Source: Gammaproteobacteria bacterium
Lineage (GTDB): Bacteria; Pseudomonadota; Gammaproteobacteria; Legionellales; Legionellaceae
Direction: 5' to 3'
NCBI GenBank assembly: GCA_030147635.1
Contig: JASBUZ010000036.1
Location: 62,001-126,000, forward strand
DNA length: 64,000 bases
The notes under the pieces were generated by a model. It was not told where the DNA came from, did no database searches, and saw nothing but the letters and a program-made list of their open reading frames with translations. Of this stretch, positions 15,320 to 24,182 are shown piece by piece. The stretch's first letter is position 1, and the number at the start of each line of letters is the position of its first letter. The position numbers and the translations under genes were made by a program.

Positions 15320-18085
15320 TTACAACGCTTCAATTTTAGCCTGATGATGCAATAGCTTTTCTCGTTCGCGTTTTGCTTGCTCTAACTTACTTTGTTCTTT
15401 CTCAATCACATCGGGTGGTGCTTTTTCGGTAAACTTCGGATTGTTCAGCTTGTTACCGGCTCTTGAGATGTCTTCATCCAACTTTTTCAGGGATTTTTGC
15501 AAGCGAGCAAGCTCATCATCTTTTTGGATGAGGCCAGCCATTGGAATCAGTAACTCGAGCTCGTCGACCATGCTTGATGCTGAAACCGGAACCGCTGCTT
15601 CTGGTTTTAACAAATGCATTTTCTCAATCTTCGCAAGTTTTGTAATGGTGGTACTGTATTTTTCAAGCTTAGCTTTAGACTTAGGCGATACTTGGCGCAG
15701 ATAAAGCGGGATATATTTCGCAGGACTAATACCCATTTCACTACGAATGGTTCGAATCGATTGAATGACCGATTGTAGCCAAGTAATTTCTGCCTCTAAC
15801 TCTAAGTTAATTTTACTTTCATCAACCTCAGGAAAGTGTGCGAGCATCACGGTTTCTCCACCTTCGCTAGTGAGCTTTTTGAGCCTCTGGAAGATGGTTT
15901 CAGTAATGAATGGCATAATCGGATGCAGCATTTTAACAATGTGGAACAACACCGAAACCAAGGTTCGGCGAGTACCGCGCTTTATTGCACTCAGTGCCTG
16001 CGTGTCATAGAGCACAGGTTTTGAGAGCTCAAGGTACCAATCACAGTACTCATGCCAAACAAATTCATACAATGTATTTGCCAATAAGTCGAAGCGATAT
16101 TGCGCATAGTACTGATGACAGCGCGCAATGGTGTGCTGCATACGAGAAAAAATCCAACTATCCGCATGAGTATATTGGAATGCTCCGTCGCCTAAATCTT
16201 CAGCTTCTTGTTCAGTATGCATCAGTACATAACGAGTTGCATTCCAAAGCTTATTACAGAAGTTTCGGTAGCCTTCAACGCGCGCGATATCAAAACGAAT
16301 GGTGCGCGCGTTGGTTGCCAGAGCACAATATGCAAAACGTAGCGCATCGGTCCCAAATGCTGGAATGCCTTCAGGGAACTCTTTTTTGGTATTGTTGATG
16401 ATGCGCTTTTGTGTTGACCCGAGCAGGTGATTAGCGGCCCGTTTTTCAATAAGGCTGTCTAAATCAATGCCGTTAATGATATCCATAGGATCAAGGACGT
16501 TCCCTTTGGATTTAGACATTTTTTTGCCTTCAGAGTCGGTGATTAAGCCTGTAACGAAGACATCCGTGAAAGGCACTTCGCCGGTGAACTTCAGACTCAT
16601 CATAATCATACGAGCAACCCAGAAGAATAAAATATCAAAGCCTGTCACTAAGCTTGAAGTTGGGAAGAACGTTTTAAAGTCAGGCGTTTTTTCAGGCCAG
16701 CCTAAGGTGACAAATGGCCACAGAGAAGATGAGAACCAAGTGTCGAGCACATCTTCATCTTGCTTTAAGACTAAGTCATCTGGCAGCTTATGCTTGAAGC
16801 GAACATCTTTTTCGCTATAGCCCACGTAGATATGGCCTTGATTGTCATACCAAGCGGGAATACGGTGTCCCCACCAAAGCTGGCGGCTAATACACCAGTC
16901 TTCGATATTTTCCATCCAGTGGTAATAGGTTTTGGTCCAGTGCTCTGGCATGAAGCGTACTTTATTGCTTTTCACAGCCTCAATCGCAGGCTTTGCCAAA
17001 GGCTCCATTTGAATGTACCACTGGTCGGTAAGCAATGGCTCGATGATGGCGTTTGATTTTTCGCCACGAGGAATGCTGAGCTGATGTGGCTCGACCTTTT
17101 CAAGCAAGCTTGCCGCTTCTAAGTCTTCAATAATTTTGTCACGGGCAACGAATCGGTCCATACCTTGGTAAGCAAGTGGGGCATGGCGATTGATGCTGCC
17201 CTTTTTGGTCATAATGGTGTGCTGTGGCAAGTTATGGCGTTTACCGACTTCATAGTCGTTAAAGTCGTGGGCTGGTGTAATTTTAACGCAGCCACTACCA
17301 AACTCTTTATCCACGTATTCATCGGCAATAATTGGAATGGTTCGGTCACATAACGGCAGGTGTACTTCTTTGCCAATCAGTTTTTTGTAACGTGTATCTT
17401 CTGGGTGGACTGCAATCGCTGCATCGCCGAGTAAGGTCTCAGGGCGAGTAGTCGCAATGGTGATAAATTGGTCTGAACCTACGATAGGATATTTAATGTG
17501 CCACAAATGCCCTTGAGATTCCTCAGTCACTACTTCCAAGTCGGAGACAGCAGTACCAAGGGTCGGGTCCCAGTTCACCAAGCGATTACCGCGATAAATT
17601 AAGCCTTCTTCATAGAGTTGAATAAAGACTTTATTGACGGCTTTAGAAAAGCCTTCATCCATGGTAAATCGTGTTTTTGACCAGTCCACCGAGCAGCCTA
17701 TACTGCGCATTTGCTGGGAGATGGTATGACCGGACTTTTCTTTCCAAGCCCAAACACGCTCAAGAAACGCTTCGCGTCCCATCTCTTTACGAGATAAGTT
17801 TTCGCGTTGTAATTGTTTTTCAACGACGAGTTGCGTTGAGATACCAGCATGATCGACACCAGGTTGCCATAAGGTTTTTTTACCAGACATACGCTGGTAG
17901 CGAATCATGGCATCCATTAAAGTATCTTGGAAGCCATGCCCCATGTGTAGTGTACCTGTCACATTGGGTGGAGGGAGCATCATACAAAATGATGTGCCTG
18001 TGCCGTGTGGGCTGAAATAATGATGTTCTTCCCAGGTTTGATAACAGGCATGCTCAATGGCTTCAGGCGTGTATGTTTTATCCAT
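15320..18085 (-). CDS. valS: Valine--tRNA ligase
   Basis: The enzyme has 921 residues, close to the usual 950. It charges tRNA-Val in the cytoplasm. Class I motifs are plain: Pro-Pro-Pro-Asn-Val-Thr-Gly then His-Met-Gly-His at 47-50, and Lys-Met-Ser-Lys-Ser at about 520. The editing domain lies between (Thr-Thr-Arg-Pro-Glu-Thr at about 211-216). The anticodon-binding helical domain and a C-terminal coiled-coil tRNA-binding arm (about 850-921, ending in a Leu/Lys/Glu heptad pattern) are present. The gene follows the tRNA by 46 bases on the same strand order and is divergent from the amino-acid transporter at 18292. Confidence 0.97.
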   Translation of the reverse strand: MDKTYTPEAIEHACYQTWEEHHYFSPHGTGTSFCMMLPPPNVTGTLHMGHGFQDTLMDAMIRYQRMSGKKTLWQPGVDHAGISTQLVVEKQLQRENLSRKEMGREAFLERVWAWKEKSGHTISQQMRSIGCSVDWSKTRFTMDEGFSKAVNKVFIQLYEEGLIYRGNRLVNWDPTLGTAVSDLEVVTEESQGHLWHIKYPIVGSDQFITIATTRPETLLGDAAIAVHPEDTRYKKLIGKEVHLPLCDRTIPIIADEYVDKEFGSGCVKITPAHDFNDYEVGKRHNLPQHTIMTKKGSINRHAPLAYQGMDRFVARDKIIEDLEAASLLEKVEPHQLSIPRGEKSNAIIEPLLTDQWYIQMEPLAKPAIEAVKSNKVRFMPEHWTKTYYHWMENIEDWCISRQLWWGHRIPAWYDNQGHIYVGYSEKDVRFKHKLPDDLVLKQDEDVLDTWFSSSLWPFVTLGWPEKTPDFKTFFPTSSLVTGFDILFFWVARMIMMSLKFTGEVPFTDVFVTGLITDSEGKKMSKSKGNVLDPMDIINGIDLDSLIEKRAANHLLGSTQKRIINNTKKEFPEGIPAFGTDALRFAYCALATNARTIRFDIARVEGYRNFCNKLWNATRYVLMHTEQEAEDLGDGAFQYTHADSWIFSRMQHTIARCHQYYAQYRFDLLANTLYEFVWHEYCDWYLELSKPVLYDTQALSAIKRGTRRTLVSVLFHIVKMLHPIMPFITETIFQRLKKLTSEGGETVMLAHFPEVDESKINLELEAEITWLQSVIQSIRTIRSEMGISPAKYIPLYLRQVSPKSKAKLEKYSTTITKLAKIEKMHLLKPEAAVPVSASSMVDELELLIPMAGLIQKDDELARLQKSLKKLDEDISRAGNKLNNPKFTEKAPPDVIEKEQSKLEQAKREREKLLHHQAKIEAL

Positions 18086-18226
18086 GCTGCAAGTTCCGGC
18101 ACTCAGAAATTAAAGTCGCATATTCTATCATAAGCACATCGTTGAATCACGGCCTTTAGTGTTTGTTTGGCAGAAAATTACTGTTAAAAAACTGTTAAAC
18201 AAAAGAATTTTTCTGGATTTTTACTC

Positions 18227-18257
18227 TAGACAAGCAAACCAAAAATCTGCATATAAT
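18227..18257 (+). promoter_or_regulatory. Candidate sigma-70 promoter for the amino-acid transporter
   Basis: A perfect TATAAT (18252-18257) lies 34 bases before the start codon, with TAGACA (18227-18232) upstream at a slightly long 19-base spacing. Just upstream, ACTGTTAAA occurs twice in direct repeat within 18179-18199, a possible operator. No TyrR or TrpR consensus was seen. Confidence 0.45.
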
Positions 18258-18291
18258 CTGGTACGTTTTAAAGATTGATTTTAGGAAGTGT

Positions 18292-19479
18292 ATGCAGTCG
18301 AGACGTATTGTTGGCGGAATGCTCATGATTTTAGGAACTTGTGTTGGCGCTGGAATGCTTGCAATTCCTATAGTCAGTGCACATGAGTCTTTCCGGTTAA
18401 GTGCTTTGCTTTTAATTACAGCGTGGTTTTGTATGACCATAGGTGCATTTGCAGTATTGGAAGTAAATTTATGGTTTAAGCCGGGCAGTAACCTTGTCAG
18501 TATGGCAGAAGGCACATTAGGTGCATGGGGTAAAATGTTGACCAGCCTATTGTACTTACTTTTGATGTACAGCTTGATTTGTGCTTACCTGTCCAGCGCG
18601 AGTGGTGTCCTTGAAACCTTTTTGGATGCGATACACTGGGATGTCTCACGTACTGTCTCAACGCTGATTACTTTAGTGGTACTCGGTAGCGTGGTCTATG
18701 CCGGAATGGGAGCGGTGGATATTGCTAATCGCTTTTTTATGGCCATTAAGCTGACGATTTTTGTGCTTATTGTGATGGTGCTTGCACCACAAATTGAAAT
18801 AGACCGCCTATTACAAGGCGACTTCATGATACGCAATAGTGCCTTTATTGTAATGGTGACTTCATTTGGTTATGCGACTATTTTACCAACTTTGCGTGAG
18901 TATTTAGATTCCGATAGAAAAGCGCTTAAATTTATTGTGATACTTGGTAGCCTTGTGCCTTTTGCTATTTTCTTAATATGGCTTTGTATCGTACAAGGGG
19001 TTTTGCCACGCGAAGGTGAACATGGTTTAATTGCGATGGCTGCTTCAGACAACTCAAGCTCTAAATTAATGCTTGCGATTACTAAGGTTTCTGAATACAG
19101 CTGGATGAAATATATTGCGAGTATTTTTGTTTCGGTGTATGTCCTAACCTCGTTTTTGTCGGTATCGATTAGTCTGGCGGATTTTATTGCTGATGGCTTG
19201 AAGAAAAAGAAAGAAGGGATGAATAGTATTTTGATTCATGCGCTTTGCTTTTTACCACCGCTTTTAATTGTTTTATTGAAACCCGGTATTTTTATTACCG
19301 CACTTGCTTATGCTGGTATCTGGTGTATTTCATTGTTGGTAATTTTACCGCTTTTGATGTTGTATAGCGGGCGCTATAAAAATGCATTGTCCGATCATCA
19401 TATTTTGCCTGGTGGTCGTTGGTTAGTGTCAGTGATGATTGTGATTGCAACTGCATTTTTGTTGGTTCAGTTTAGATGA
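18292..19479 (+). CDS. Aromatic amino-acid transporter (TyrP/Mtr-like, HAAAP family)
   Basis: The protein has 395 residues and about eleven membrane segments. The first helix carries Gly-Thr-x-Val-Gly-Ala-Gly-Met-Leu-Ala-(I/L)-Pro, the signature of the hydroxy/aromatic amino acid permease family (TyrP, Mtr, TnaB), which imports Tyr or Trp with protons. Length matches TyrP (about 400). Which amino acid is carried cannot be told. An AGGAAG ribosome site precedes the ATG. Auxotrophic intracellular bacteria often have several such permeases. The SDR gene follows after 27 bases and may be co-transcribed. Confidence 0.85.
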   Translation: MQSRRIVGGMLMILGTCVGAGMLAIPIVSAHESFRLSALLLITAWFCMTIGAFAVLEVNLWFKPGSNLVSMAEGTLGAWGKMLTSLLYLLLMYSLICAYLSSASGVLETFLDAIHWDVSRTVSTLITLVVLGSVVYAGMGAVDIANRFFMAIKLTIFVLIVMVLAPQIEIDRLLQGDFMIRNSAFIVMVTSFGYATILPTLREYLDSDRKALKFIVILGSLVPFAIFLIWLCIVQGVLPREGEHGLIAMAASDNSSSKLMLAITKVSEYSWMKYIASIFVSVYVLTSFLSVSISLADFIADGLKKKKEGMNSILIHALCFLPPLLIVLLKPGIFITALAYAGIWCISLLVILPLLMLYSGRYKNALSDHHILPGGRWLVSVMIVIATAFLLVQFR

Positions 19480-19506
19480 TAAAGACGTAAACAGGATGTT
19501 TCAGTT

Positions 19507-20250
19507 ATGAAAATAGAACAGCAAGCCATTGTGGTGACAGGGGGCGCTTCTGGTATGGGGCGTGCCGCGGTTGAATTACTTCGAGCACGTGGTGCAGAGG
19601 TGATAGTTTGGGACTTATATGCAGACCCCAAAGACGCGTATGCTATTGCGTGTGATGTACGTTCATCAGAATCTGTCGAGGCCGCATTGACTCAAACTAT
19701 TGAGCGTATTGGTGTGCCAAGAGTGGGTGTGCAGTGTGCAGGTATTGCGCCTGCTGCACGTATGGTTGGTAAAAAAGGCGTAATGCCGCTACAAGACTTT
19801 CAAAATGTGATTGATGTCAATTTGGTGGGTACGTTTAATGTGATGCGTGTGCTGTCACAAGCGATGATTCATGCCCCTGAAGCGCTAGATGGTGAAGAGC
19901 AAGGCGTGCTAATTAATACAGCGTCTATTGCTGCATACGAAGGCCAAATTGGTCAGGTGGCGTATAGTGCCTCCAAGGGTGGAATTGTCTCGATGACACT
20001 GCCCGCGGCAAGAGAGCTTGCCCAGTATGGCATTCGTGTGAATACCATCGCCCCAGGCTTGGTTGCAACGCCTTTGCTTTTGAATATGCCAGAAGAGGTG
20101 CAAGCAAGCCTCGCTGAATCGGTACCTTTCCCGCACCGCTTAGGAAAACCAGAAGAATTTGCGAGTCTTGCTCTGCATATGATTGAAAATGCCATGATTA
20201 ATGGGGAAGTGATTCGTCTGGATGGTGCGCTCAGGATGGCACCACGTTAG
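19507..20250 (+). CDS. SDR-family dehydrogenase (HSD10/3-hydroxyacyl-CoA dehydrogenase type-2-like)
   Basis: The protein has 247 residues, the classical SDR length. The Rossmann motif Thr-Gly-Gly-Ala-Ser-Gly-Met-Gly is at about 10-17, followed by an Asp-Leu acidic end of strand 2 that favours NAD. The catalytic Tyr-x-x-x-Lys is Tyr-Ser-Ala-Ser-Lys, with the Ser in Asn-Thr-Ala-Ser. The Ile-Ala-Pro-Gly-Leu-Val-x-Thr-Pro-(L)-(L) block and the overall pattern resemble 3-hydroxyacyl-CoA dehydrogenase type 2 (HSD17B10 family), which oxidises branched or short 3-hydroxyacyl-CoA. SDR substrates are hard to predict, so this subfamily call is moderate. AGGA ribosome site 9 bases upstream. Confidence 0.85.
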   Translation: MKIEQQAIVVTGGASGMGRAAVELLRARGAEVIVWDLYADPKDAYAIACDVRSSESVEAALTQTIERIGVPRVGVQCAGIAPAARMVGKKGVMPLQDFQNVIDVNLVGTFNVMRVLSQAMIHAPEALDGEEQGVLINTASIAAYEGQIGQVAYSASKGGIVSMTLPAARELAQYGIRVNTIAPGLVATPLLLNMPEEVQASLAESVPFPHRLGKPEEFASLALHMIENAMINGEVIRLDGALRMAPR

Positions 20251-20313
20251 CTTACATTTGTCAAAAGATGAAGAGCATGTTATTTTGCCCATTTTTTGAC
20301 GAATGGTTACTTT

Positions 20314-21300
20314 ATGCGCAGCTTTGTAAATCGTGAAGGAGAAGTTTTGTGGGACATTCCTGCCGGTAAGCCGAATCCTGCCGAACGTTTTCCAGGGATT
20401 GGTGTTGAAGATACCCGCACTCGGGTGAGGGCGCTGGGCCAGAAAGAAGCAACGTCTGAGTATTATGCACTTAATCTATTTAGACCACGCATTGGTAAGC
20501 ATCTGGAATCAGATCCCGAGTTAAGACGTATTGAGCGACTCTTTTCTCAGCATCGAAAAAACTATGTTGCATTGCTTGATGAGCGTCAGTCGATGCAAAT
20601 ACAATCTGAAAATTTGTTTAAGTTGATGGAGCAACGAGATAAACAAACAGAGCAGCAGGTTCTCATGCAGCTAAACATGAGTTTTTGTCCTAAGCTCGCA
20701 CGACTACATGAATCTTTATTGCAAGATGTTTTATTTGATTTAGAGGCTTATTATCAAAGGTATCATGCGGCACCTGATAGAGCACCGACCTATCAACAAC
20801 TCAAGCCTTGGGAGAAGCAGGCCATCAGTGGTCTGGCCGTGATGCAGGCGAGGCTTACCCAATATCCAAACTTATGTATCTCATCTTGGTGCTTTCGTGA
20901 AGGCCCTGAGGCTCTGATGCATGAGCTTCGCACCTTTGGACCCATGTTGGCGCGTGGCTATTATGGCTCTGACTTTTACAAGCCAAATAGTGCTTTTGTG
21001 ATGCGAAATCGGATTGGCGGTCAAGCGATTCATGCTTGGCGCTCACAAGATTATGACTGGCAGAAAGCGGCAACACACTCGGTTGTTGTGGTGGGTATGA
21101 CGCAAGAGGCTGGTCAGTATCGGGTTATTTTTCTTGATCCCAAAGACGCCTCAAACCCTGATGAGCAGCGTAAGTATTATCTGATTAGCTACGAGCGCTT
21201 TATTAGTAATATGAGAAACTTACATGGCACCCAGGCGGTTAAAACAGAAGAACCTGGGACAGATTGCTTGATTCGAGACACTGGTCTGGTGTTTCGATGA
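20314..21300 (+). CDS. Unknown protein with possible papain-like (C39/C70-type) domain
   Basis: The ATG at 20314 (328 residues) is preferred to a TTG 18 bases upstream. The first 190 residues are charged and helical. Residues from about 220 on contain Leu-Arg-x-Phe-Gly-Pro-Met, then Thr-His-Ser-Val-Val-Val-Val-Gly-Met, and finally Val-Ile-Phe-Leu-Asp-Pro. The H-(A/S)-(V)3-G-x-n-DP pattern is how the His and Asp/Asn half of papain-fold families such as C39 and AvrRpt2-like C70 looks. The matching catalytic Cys is not obvious: the Cys in Ser-Trp-Cys-Phe just before the domain is the nearest. No signal peptide. Such proteins are common among bacterial effectors, but that is inference. Confidence 0.5.
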   Translation: MRSFVNREGEVLWDIPAGKPNPAERFPGIGVEDTRTRVRALGQKEATSEYYALNLFRPRIGKHLESDPELRRIERLFSQHRKNYVALLDERQSMQIQSENLFKLMEQRDKQTEQQVLMQLNMSFCPKLARLHESLLQDVLFDLEAYYQRYHAAPDRAPTYQQLKPWEKQAISGLAVMQARLTQYPNLCISSWCFREGPEALMHELRTFGPMLARGYYGSDFYKPNSAFVMRNRIGGQAIHAWRSQDYDWQKAATHSVVVVGMTQEAGQYRVIFLDPKDASNPDEQRKYYLISYERFISNMRNLHGTQAVKTEEPGTDCLIRDTGLVFR

Positions 21301-21311
21301 ATTTGTAATAT

Positions 21312-22463
21312 TTATTGCCCAGGTCCTGCGTTTTGCAAAAAGGGCTCAATCAAGCTTTCCTGGATACCTCCGCCATCAGCTAGGCTAGTTTGATGGAAGA
21401 AAGTACGTGCTTGTAGGTTACTTTGGCGCGTACTGGTAAAAGCCCAAGGGCAGCTTGGACGTTCTTTGTGAGTGTCATACTCACTGGGCTTACTCGCTTT
21501 CAGTAAGATTTTTACTTCTTGAATGGTTTCGGGGGTTGTTTCACGAGCCATCAGGCCATGGTAAATATCTTTGTAGGCGTTGGTGGAGTAGTTGCGCTTC
21601 AGTGTGAACTCATCCCAACACCATGTGACAGTTTCAAACGGGTTACTCCAGCTTGTTTCTTTAACCGCATGCGTGAAAGAGGCTTTTTCTTTAATTTCAG
21701 TAACTTTTGCTTTGCAATGGTCTATGAGAGCTTGGAATGCTTCTTTAGAGACATTAAATTTTTGGGCTTGAGCCGCAACAAAAGCCTCTTGTTCTTCTGG
21801 AGTGCAGTCCATGTTATAGCCATCTGCATTGGAGTGACCATATCGGCAATAGTGGTAGAATCTAAGCGCTTGTTTTGCGAGCACACTTCCAATAAATGCG
21901 GCGCTGACACTTGCAATAAAGATGGCACTCACGGCCATGGGAATAGCCGTTGCAGGTAAGCAAAAACCGATGATAAAGCCAATGGAAAACCCGACGGCAA
22001 TACCAAACAGTGGTGTCACCTTGCCGGTTAAGTCCGCAAAAATAGCACCGAGCACACCACCCATAAAAATCCAGATGGGTGAGCATCCCGTGCCAAATAA
22101 AAAGGCACCTATACCAAACATAAACGTAGGATTATGGATTAGAAAGAGGAAAGCAATTAATCCACCGGCAAGTGCTGAGAGTAGGATGGTTGTTATCATG
22201 ACGATAGATTTTAGTTTTTTGCGTCCACTTGCGAGGTTATTAGCAGCTCGAATTAGCTTGATAAAGGGGGCAAGTGGCAAATCATCAAAAGCAAAAGCTG
22301 CGGTAAAAATAATCGCCCAAGCTCCTGGCATTAGGCCTGCTAAGAATAATGCACCAAAAAATAGACCAGAACCCAGGGTAAATAAAGGCCTGATGGGAAA
22401 GAAAAAGCGCTTGTGTTTTTCTGTGGGGTAACGCTTAATGATTTTTTGATGTTCTGAAGACAT
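21312..22463 (-). CDS. Hypothetical multi-spanning membrane protein with soluble C-terminal domain
   Basis: The start is the ATG complementary to 22461-22463; the frame opens at a TTG 21 bases earlier. The product has 383 residues. About seven hydrophobic, Gly-rich segments fill residues 22-195 (including Gly-x-x-x-Gly patterns). After them comes a hydrophilic tail of about 190 residues with Cys, Trp and charged residues. I recognise no family. The architecture, glycine-rich hairpin membrane segments followed by a soluble tail, resembles membrane-inserted effectors of vacuole-dwelling bacteria, but it could equally be a normal inner-membrane protein. It is convergent with the preceding gene, with 11 bases between stops. 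Confidence 0.5.
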   Translation of the reverse strand: MSSEHQKIIKRYPTEKHKRFFFPIRPLFTLGSGLFFGALFLAGLMPGAWAIIFTAAFAFDDLPLAPFIKLIRAANNLASGRKKLKSIVMITTILLSALAGGLIAFLFLIHNPTFMFGIGAFLFGTGCSPIWIFMGGVLGAIFADLTGKVTPLFGIAVGFSIGFIIGFCLPATAIPMAVSAIFIASVSAAFIGSVLAKQALRFYHYCRYGHSNADGYNMDCTPEEQEAFVAAQAQKFNVSKEAFQALIDHCKAKVTEIKEKASFTHAVKETSWSNPFETVTWCWDEFTLKRNYSTNAYKDIYHGLMARETTPETIQEVKILLKASKPSEYDTHKERPSCPWAFTSTRQSNLQARTFFHQTSLADGGGIQESLIEPFLQNAGPGQ

Positions 22464-22532
22464 AAAACTGAGCTCAAAAAGCAAATAGAGAAGAATTGTA
22501 ACACAAACATCTATTTTTGATCAATTATTAAT

Positions 22533-22584
22533 CACTTATTCAGGGCTTGAATTTTGAACCGACAATTCAAGCCCTGAATAAGTG
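22533..22584. repeat. Perfect 21-base-pair hairpin downstream of ssrA unit
   Basis: Arms 22533-22553 and 22564-22584 are exactly complementary with a 10-base loop. The structure starts just after the stop codon of the 56-codon gene at 22588, and no terminator is seen between ssrA and that gene. It may therefore end the ssrA-plus-small-gene transcript. Neither strand has a T-run after it, so it is not a standard intrinsic terminator; it may instead protect a 3' end or mark a repeat. Confidence 0.75.
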
Positions 22585-22587
22585 TGT

Positions 22588-22758
22588 TTATACGAGCTCT
22601 GGTTCTTCTATGTTCTCTGGTTCTTTCTTTGCATACCTTTGAGCTTCGAGCAGTGCCTCGGCAATGCAATTGCTATCAATTGGGAACTCATTGTTTTGAA
22701 TGGCTTTTTTGAATTGAGCCAATTTTTTTTGATAATCATCGAGTGTGTGTTCGCTCAT
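22588..22758 (-). CDS. Small hypothetical protein downstream of ssrA
   Basis: This 56-residue, mostly helical, acidic protein starts at the ATG complementary to 22756-22758, with an AAGGA ribosome site about 9 bases before it. The sequence begins Met-Ser-Glu-His-Thr-Leu and contains a Tyr-x-x-Lys-Leu-x-x-Phe-Lys amphipathic helix and a Glu/Pro tail. I do not recognise a family. It lies 28 bases after the 3' end of tmRNA on the same strand with no terminator between, so it is probably made from the same transcript and released by tmRNA processing. Confidence 0.55.
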   Translation of the reverse strand: MSEHTLDDYQKKLAQFKKAIQNNEFPIDSNCIAEALLEAQRYAKKEPENIEEPELV

Positions 22759-22786
22759 GTGTATTATCCTTAACAAAACATGAATT

Positions 22787-23182
22787 TGGTGGAGGCGGCG
22801 GGAATTGAACCCGCGTCCGCAAATCCGCTGCCCTCAGTTCTACATGCTTAGCCGTGTCATTTAGTTTTAACTAAAAGCGCTCCGACGGGCAGGATAGCTT
22901 TTAGCGATTCCCTAAATTTCGCCATTTGGCATGGGACATCCCAAACGGCTAGCTCATCTCTTTTGACCGCTGAGTCGATACCGATAAGCGAGCTCGGTCA
23001 ACGGGGCGCTGGTTTTATGGCAGCGCGCGGTGGAATCAAAAACAAAAGCTTATGCAGCGATTGCTTCCTCTTCCCATTTTGCATCATTTGCAGTTATGTT
23101 TAGTCGAGATTAGTTTACGAGGATTCTCAACCTCGGCATGCCCTTCAGGTTTTGTAACCCACGTCGAAACCAGGTCACCCCC
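22787..23182 (-). ncRNA. ssrA: Transfer-messenger RNA (tmRNA)
   Basis: The 396-base RNA starts GGGGGTGACC and ends in a TTCAATTCCCGCC T-arm with an encoded CCA. The 5' GGGGGTG pairs with CGCCTCC at the 3' end to form the tRNA-like acceptor stem. The tag frame at 23050-23091 reads GCA AAT GAT ... GCA TAA and encodes ANDAKWEEEAIAA, with the AND start and Ala-Ala end expected for trans-translation tags that target stalled proteins for proteolysis. The remaining part holds pseudoknot-like G/C-rich inverted segments. Partner SmpB is not in the window. Confidence 0.97.
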
Positions 23183-23198
23183 AAAACGGTACAGTTTC

Positions 23199-23228
23199 AT
23201 TGTATCATATTTGATAGGAATTTGTCAT
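23199..23228 (-). promoter_or_regulatory. Promoter of ssrA
   Basis: On the reverse strand ATGACA (23223-23228) and TACAAT (23199-23204) are separated by 18 bases and lie 16 bases before the mature 5' end of tmRNA, leaving a short leader for RNase P removal. The -35 half overlaps the last codons of the gene ending at 23205. Confidence 0.6.
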
Positions 23229-23594
23229 CTTGTTTTCTTCATCCTCACCTAAATCAATTTGTATTAAGCCCGTGTACTGTCGTTGTAGTAGAGGAGCAGG
23301 AGAGGTAGAGGTGGTTTCTGCTGGGTTCTGAGCCTCATCACTGAGCACTATATCTCTGGGTGTTTCTATATGGCGGTTTGGTTTTATCCTGGCACAGAGT
23401 TCTTCCATGTGAACAGGTTGCGAAGTATCCCTGGGTAGACGTGGTACGCCCCCCGCTTTTGATGAGCAAATTTTCCTCGGATCATCATAGTAAGACAAGT
23501 ATGGCTTTTGAGGCTTTTGTGGGATAACTTGATTAGAGACTGAAGTACCGCAACAGTTGAGTCTACGTAAAATTGAAGCGAAAGTTGAAGGCAT
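23205..23594 (-). CDS. Hypothetical protein upstream of ssrA
   Basis: The product is 129 residues from the ATG complementary to 23592-23594, because an AAAGGA site is placed properly for it; an ATG 9 bases earlier overlaps that site. The protein is Pro/Ser-rich, basic in the first half and acidic at the end, with no membrane segment and no recognised domain. Low complexity and lack of hydrophobic core suggest a largely disordered protein. The coding status is uncertain, but the ribosome site supports it. Its 3' end overlaps the ssrA promoter. Confidence 0.4.
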   Translation of the reverse strand: MPSTFASILRRLNCCGTSVSNQVIPQKPQKPYLSYYDDPRKICSSKAGGVPRLPRDTSQPVHMEELCARIKPNRHIETPRDIVLSDEAQNPAETTSTSPAPLLQRQYTGLIQIDLGEDEENKMTNSYQI

Positions 23595-23714
23595 GATGGC
23601 CATCCTTTATACAAATACAGCACGAAAAAGGACGTCATTTTACAGACTAAAGCTTAAGGTTTAATTAACAGATAATCTGTTAAAATACGCTTTTTGGTTG
23701 CCCGAGAGAAAAAT

Positions 23715-24182
23715 ATGTTGTGTGCCTGTGGATCTAAGCGAAGTTTTCATGCGTGTTGCGAACCTTACTTAACGGGGCAAAAGCTGCCTGATGTGCCTGA
23801 ACAGCTGATGCGCTCGCGCTACACGGCTTATACCAAAGGCGATGTCGGATATATTGCAAAAACGATGCAAGGGAAGGCAGCCGTTGGGTTTGATGCAGTT
23901 GAAGCTCGAGTGTGGGCAAGTCGAGTGTCTTGGATTGACCTGCGTGTGTTGCAGACTTCGTGGGGAGATGAGCATACTGGTTTTGTTGAATTTATTGCGC
24001 GCTTTATTGACGATAGCAAGCTAATCAGTCTGCATGAAACGAGTGAGTTTGTACGGGAAGATGGGCGTTGGTTTTACATCGATGGCGCACAAGTGCCGCA
24101 TGCGGCTGAGAAAATTGCACGTAATAGCGCCTGCCCCTGTCAATCTGGTAAAAAGTTTAAGCAGTGCCACGGAAAGGCTTAA
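23715..24182 (+). CDS. YchJ-family protein with two SEC-C motifs
   Basis: The ATG at 23715 is chosen (155 residues) because the protein then begins directly with the Cys-x-Cys-Gly-Ser...Cys-Cys zinc motif, and a GAGAG site precedes it. A second SEC-C motif, Cys-Pro-Cys-Gln-Ser-Gly-Lys-Lys-Phe-Lys-x-Cys-His, ends the protein. The NTF2-like YchJ middle domain (about 30-125) lies between, including Met-Arg-Ser-Arg-Tyr-x-Ala-Tyr. YchJ/UPF0225 proteins bind zinc through SEC-C ends; the function is unknown. The last 4 bases overlap the convergent flavoprotein gene. Confidence 0.88.
   Translation: MLCACGSKRSFHACCEPYLTGQKLPDVPEQLMRSRYTAYTKGDVGYIAKTMQGKAAVGFDAVEARVWASRVSWIDLRVLQTSWGDEHTGFVEFIARFIDDSKLISLHETSEFVREDGRWFYIDGAQVPHAAEKIARNSACPCQSGKKFKQCHGKA

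Noticed and set aside
15441..17353. Several rightward frames within valS
   Set aside because: All are antisense shadows of a complete valine-tRNA ligase.
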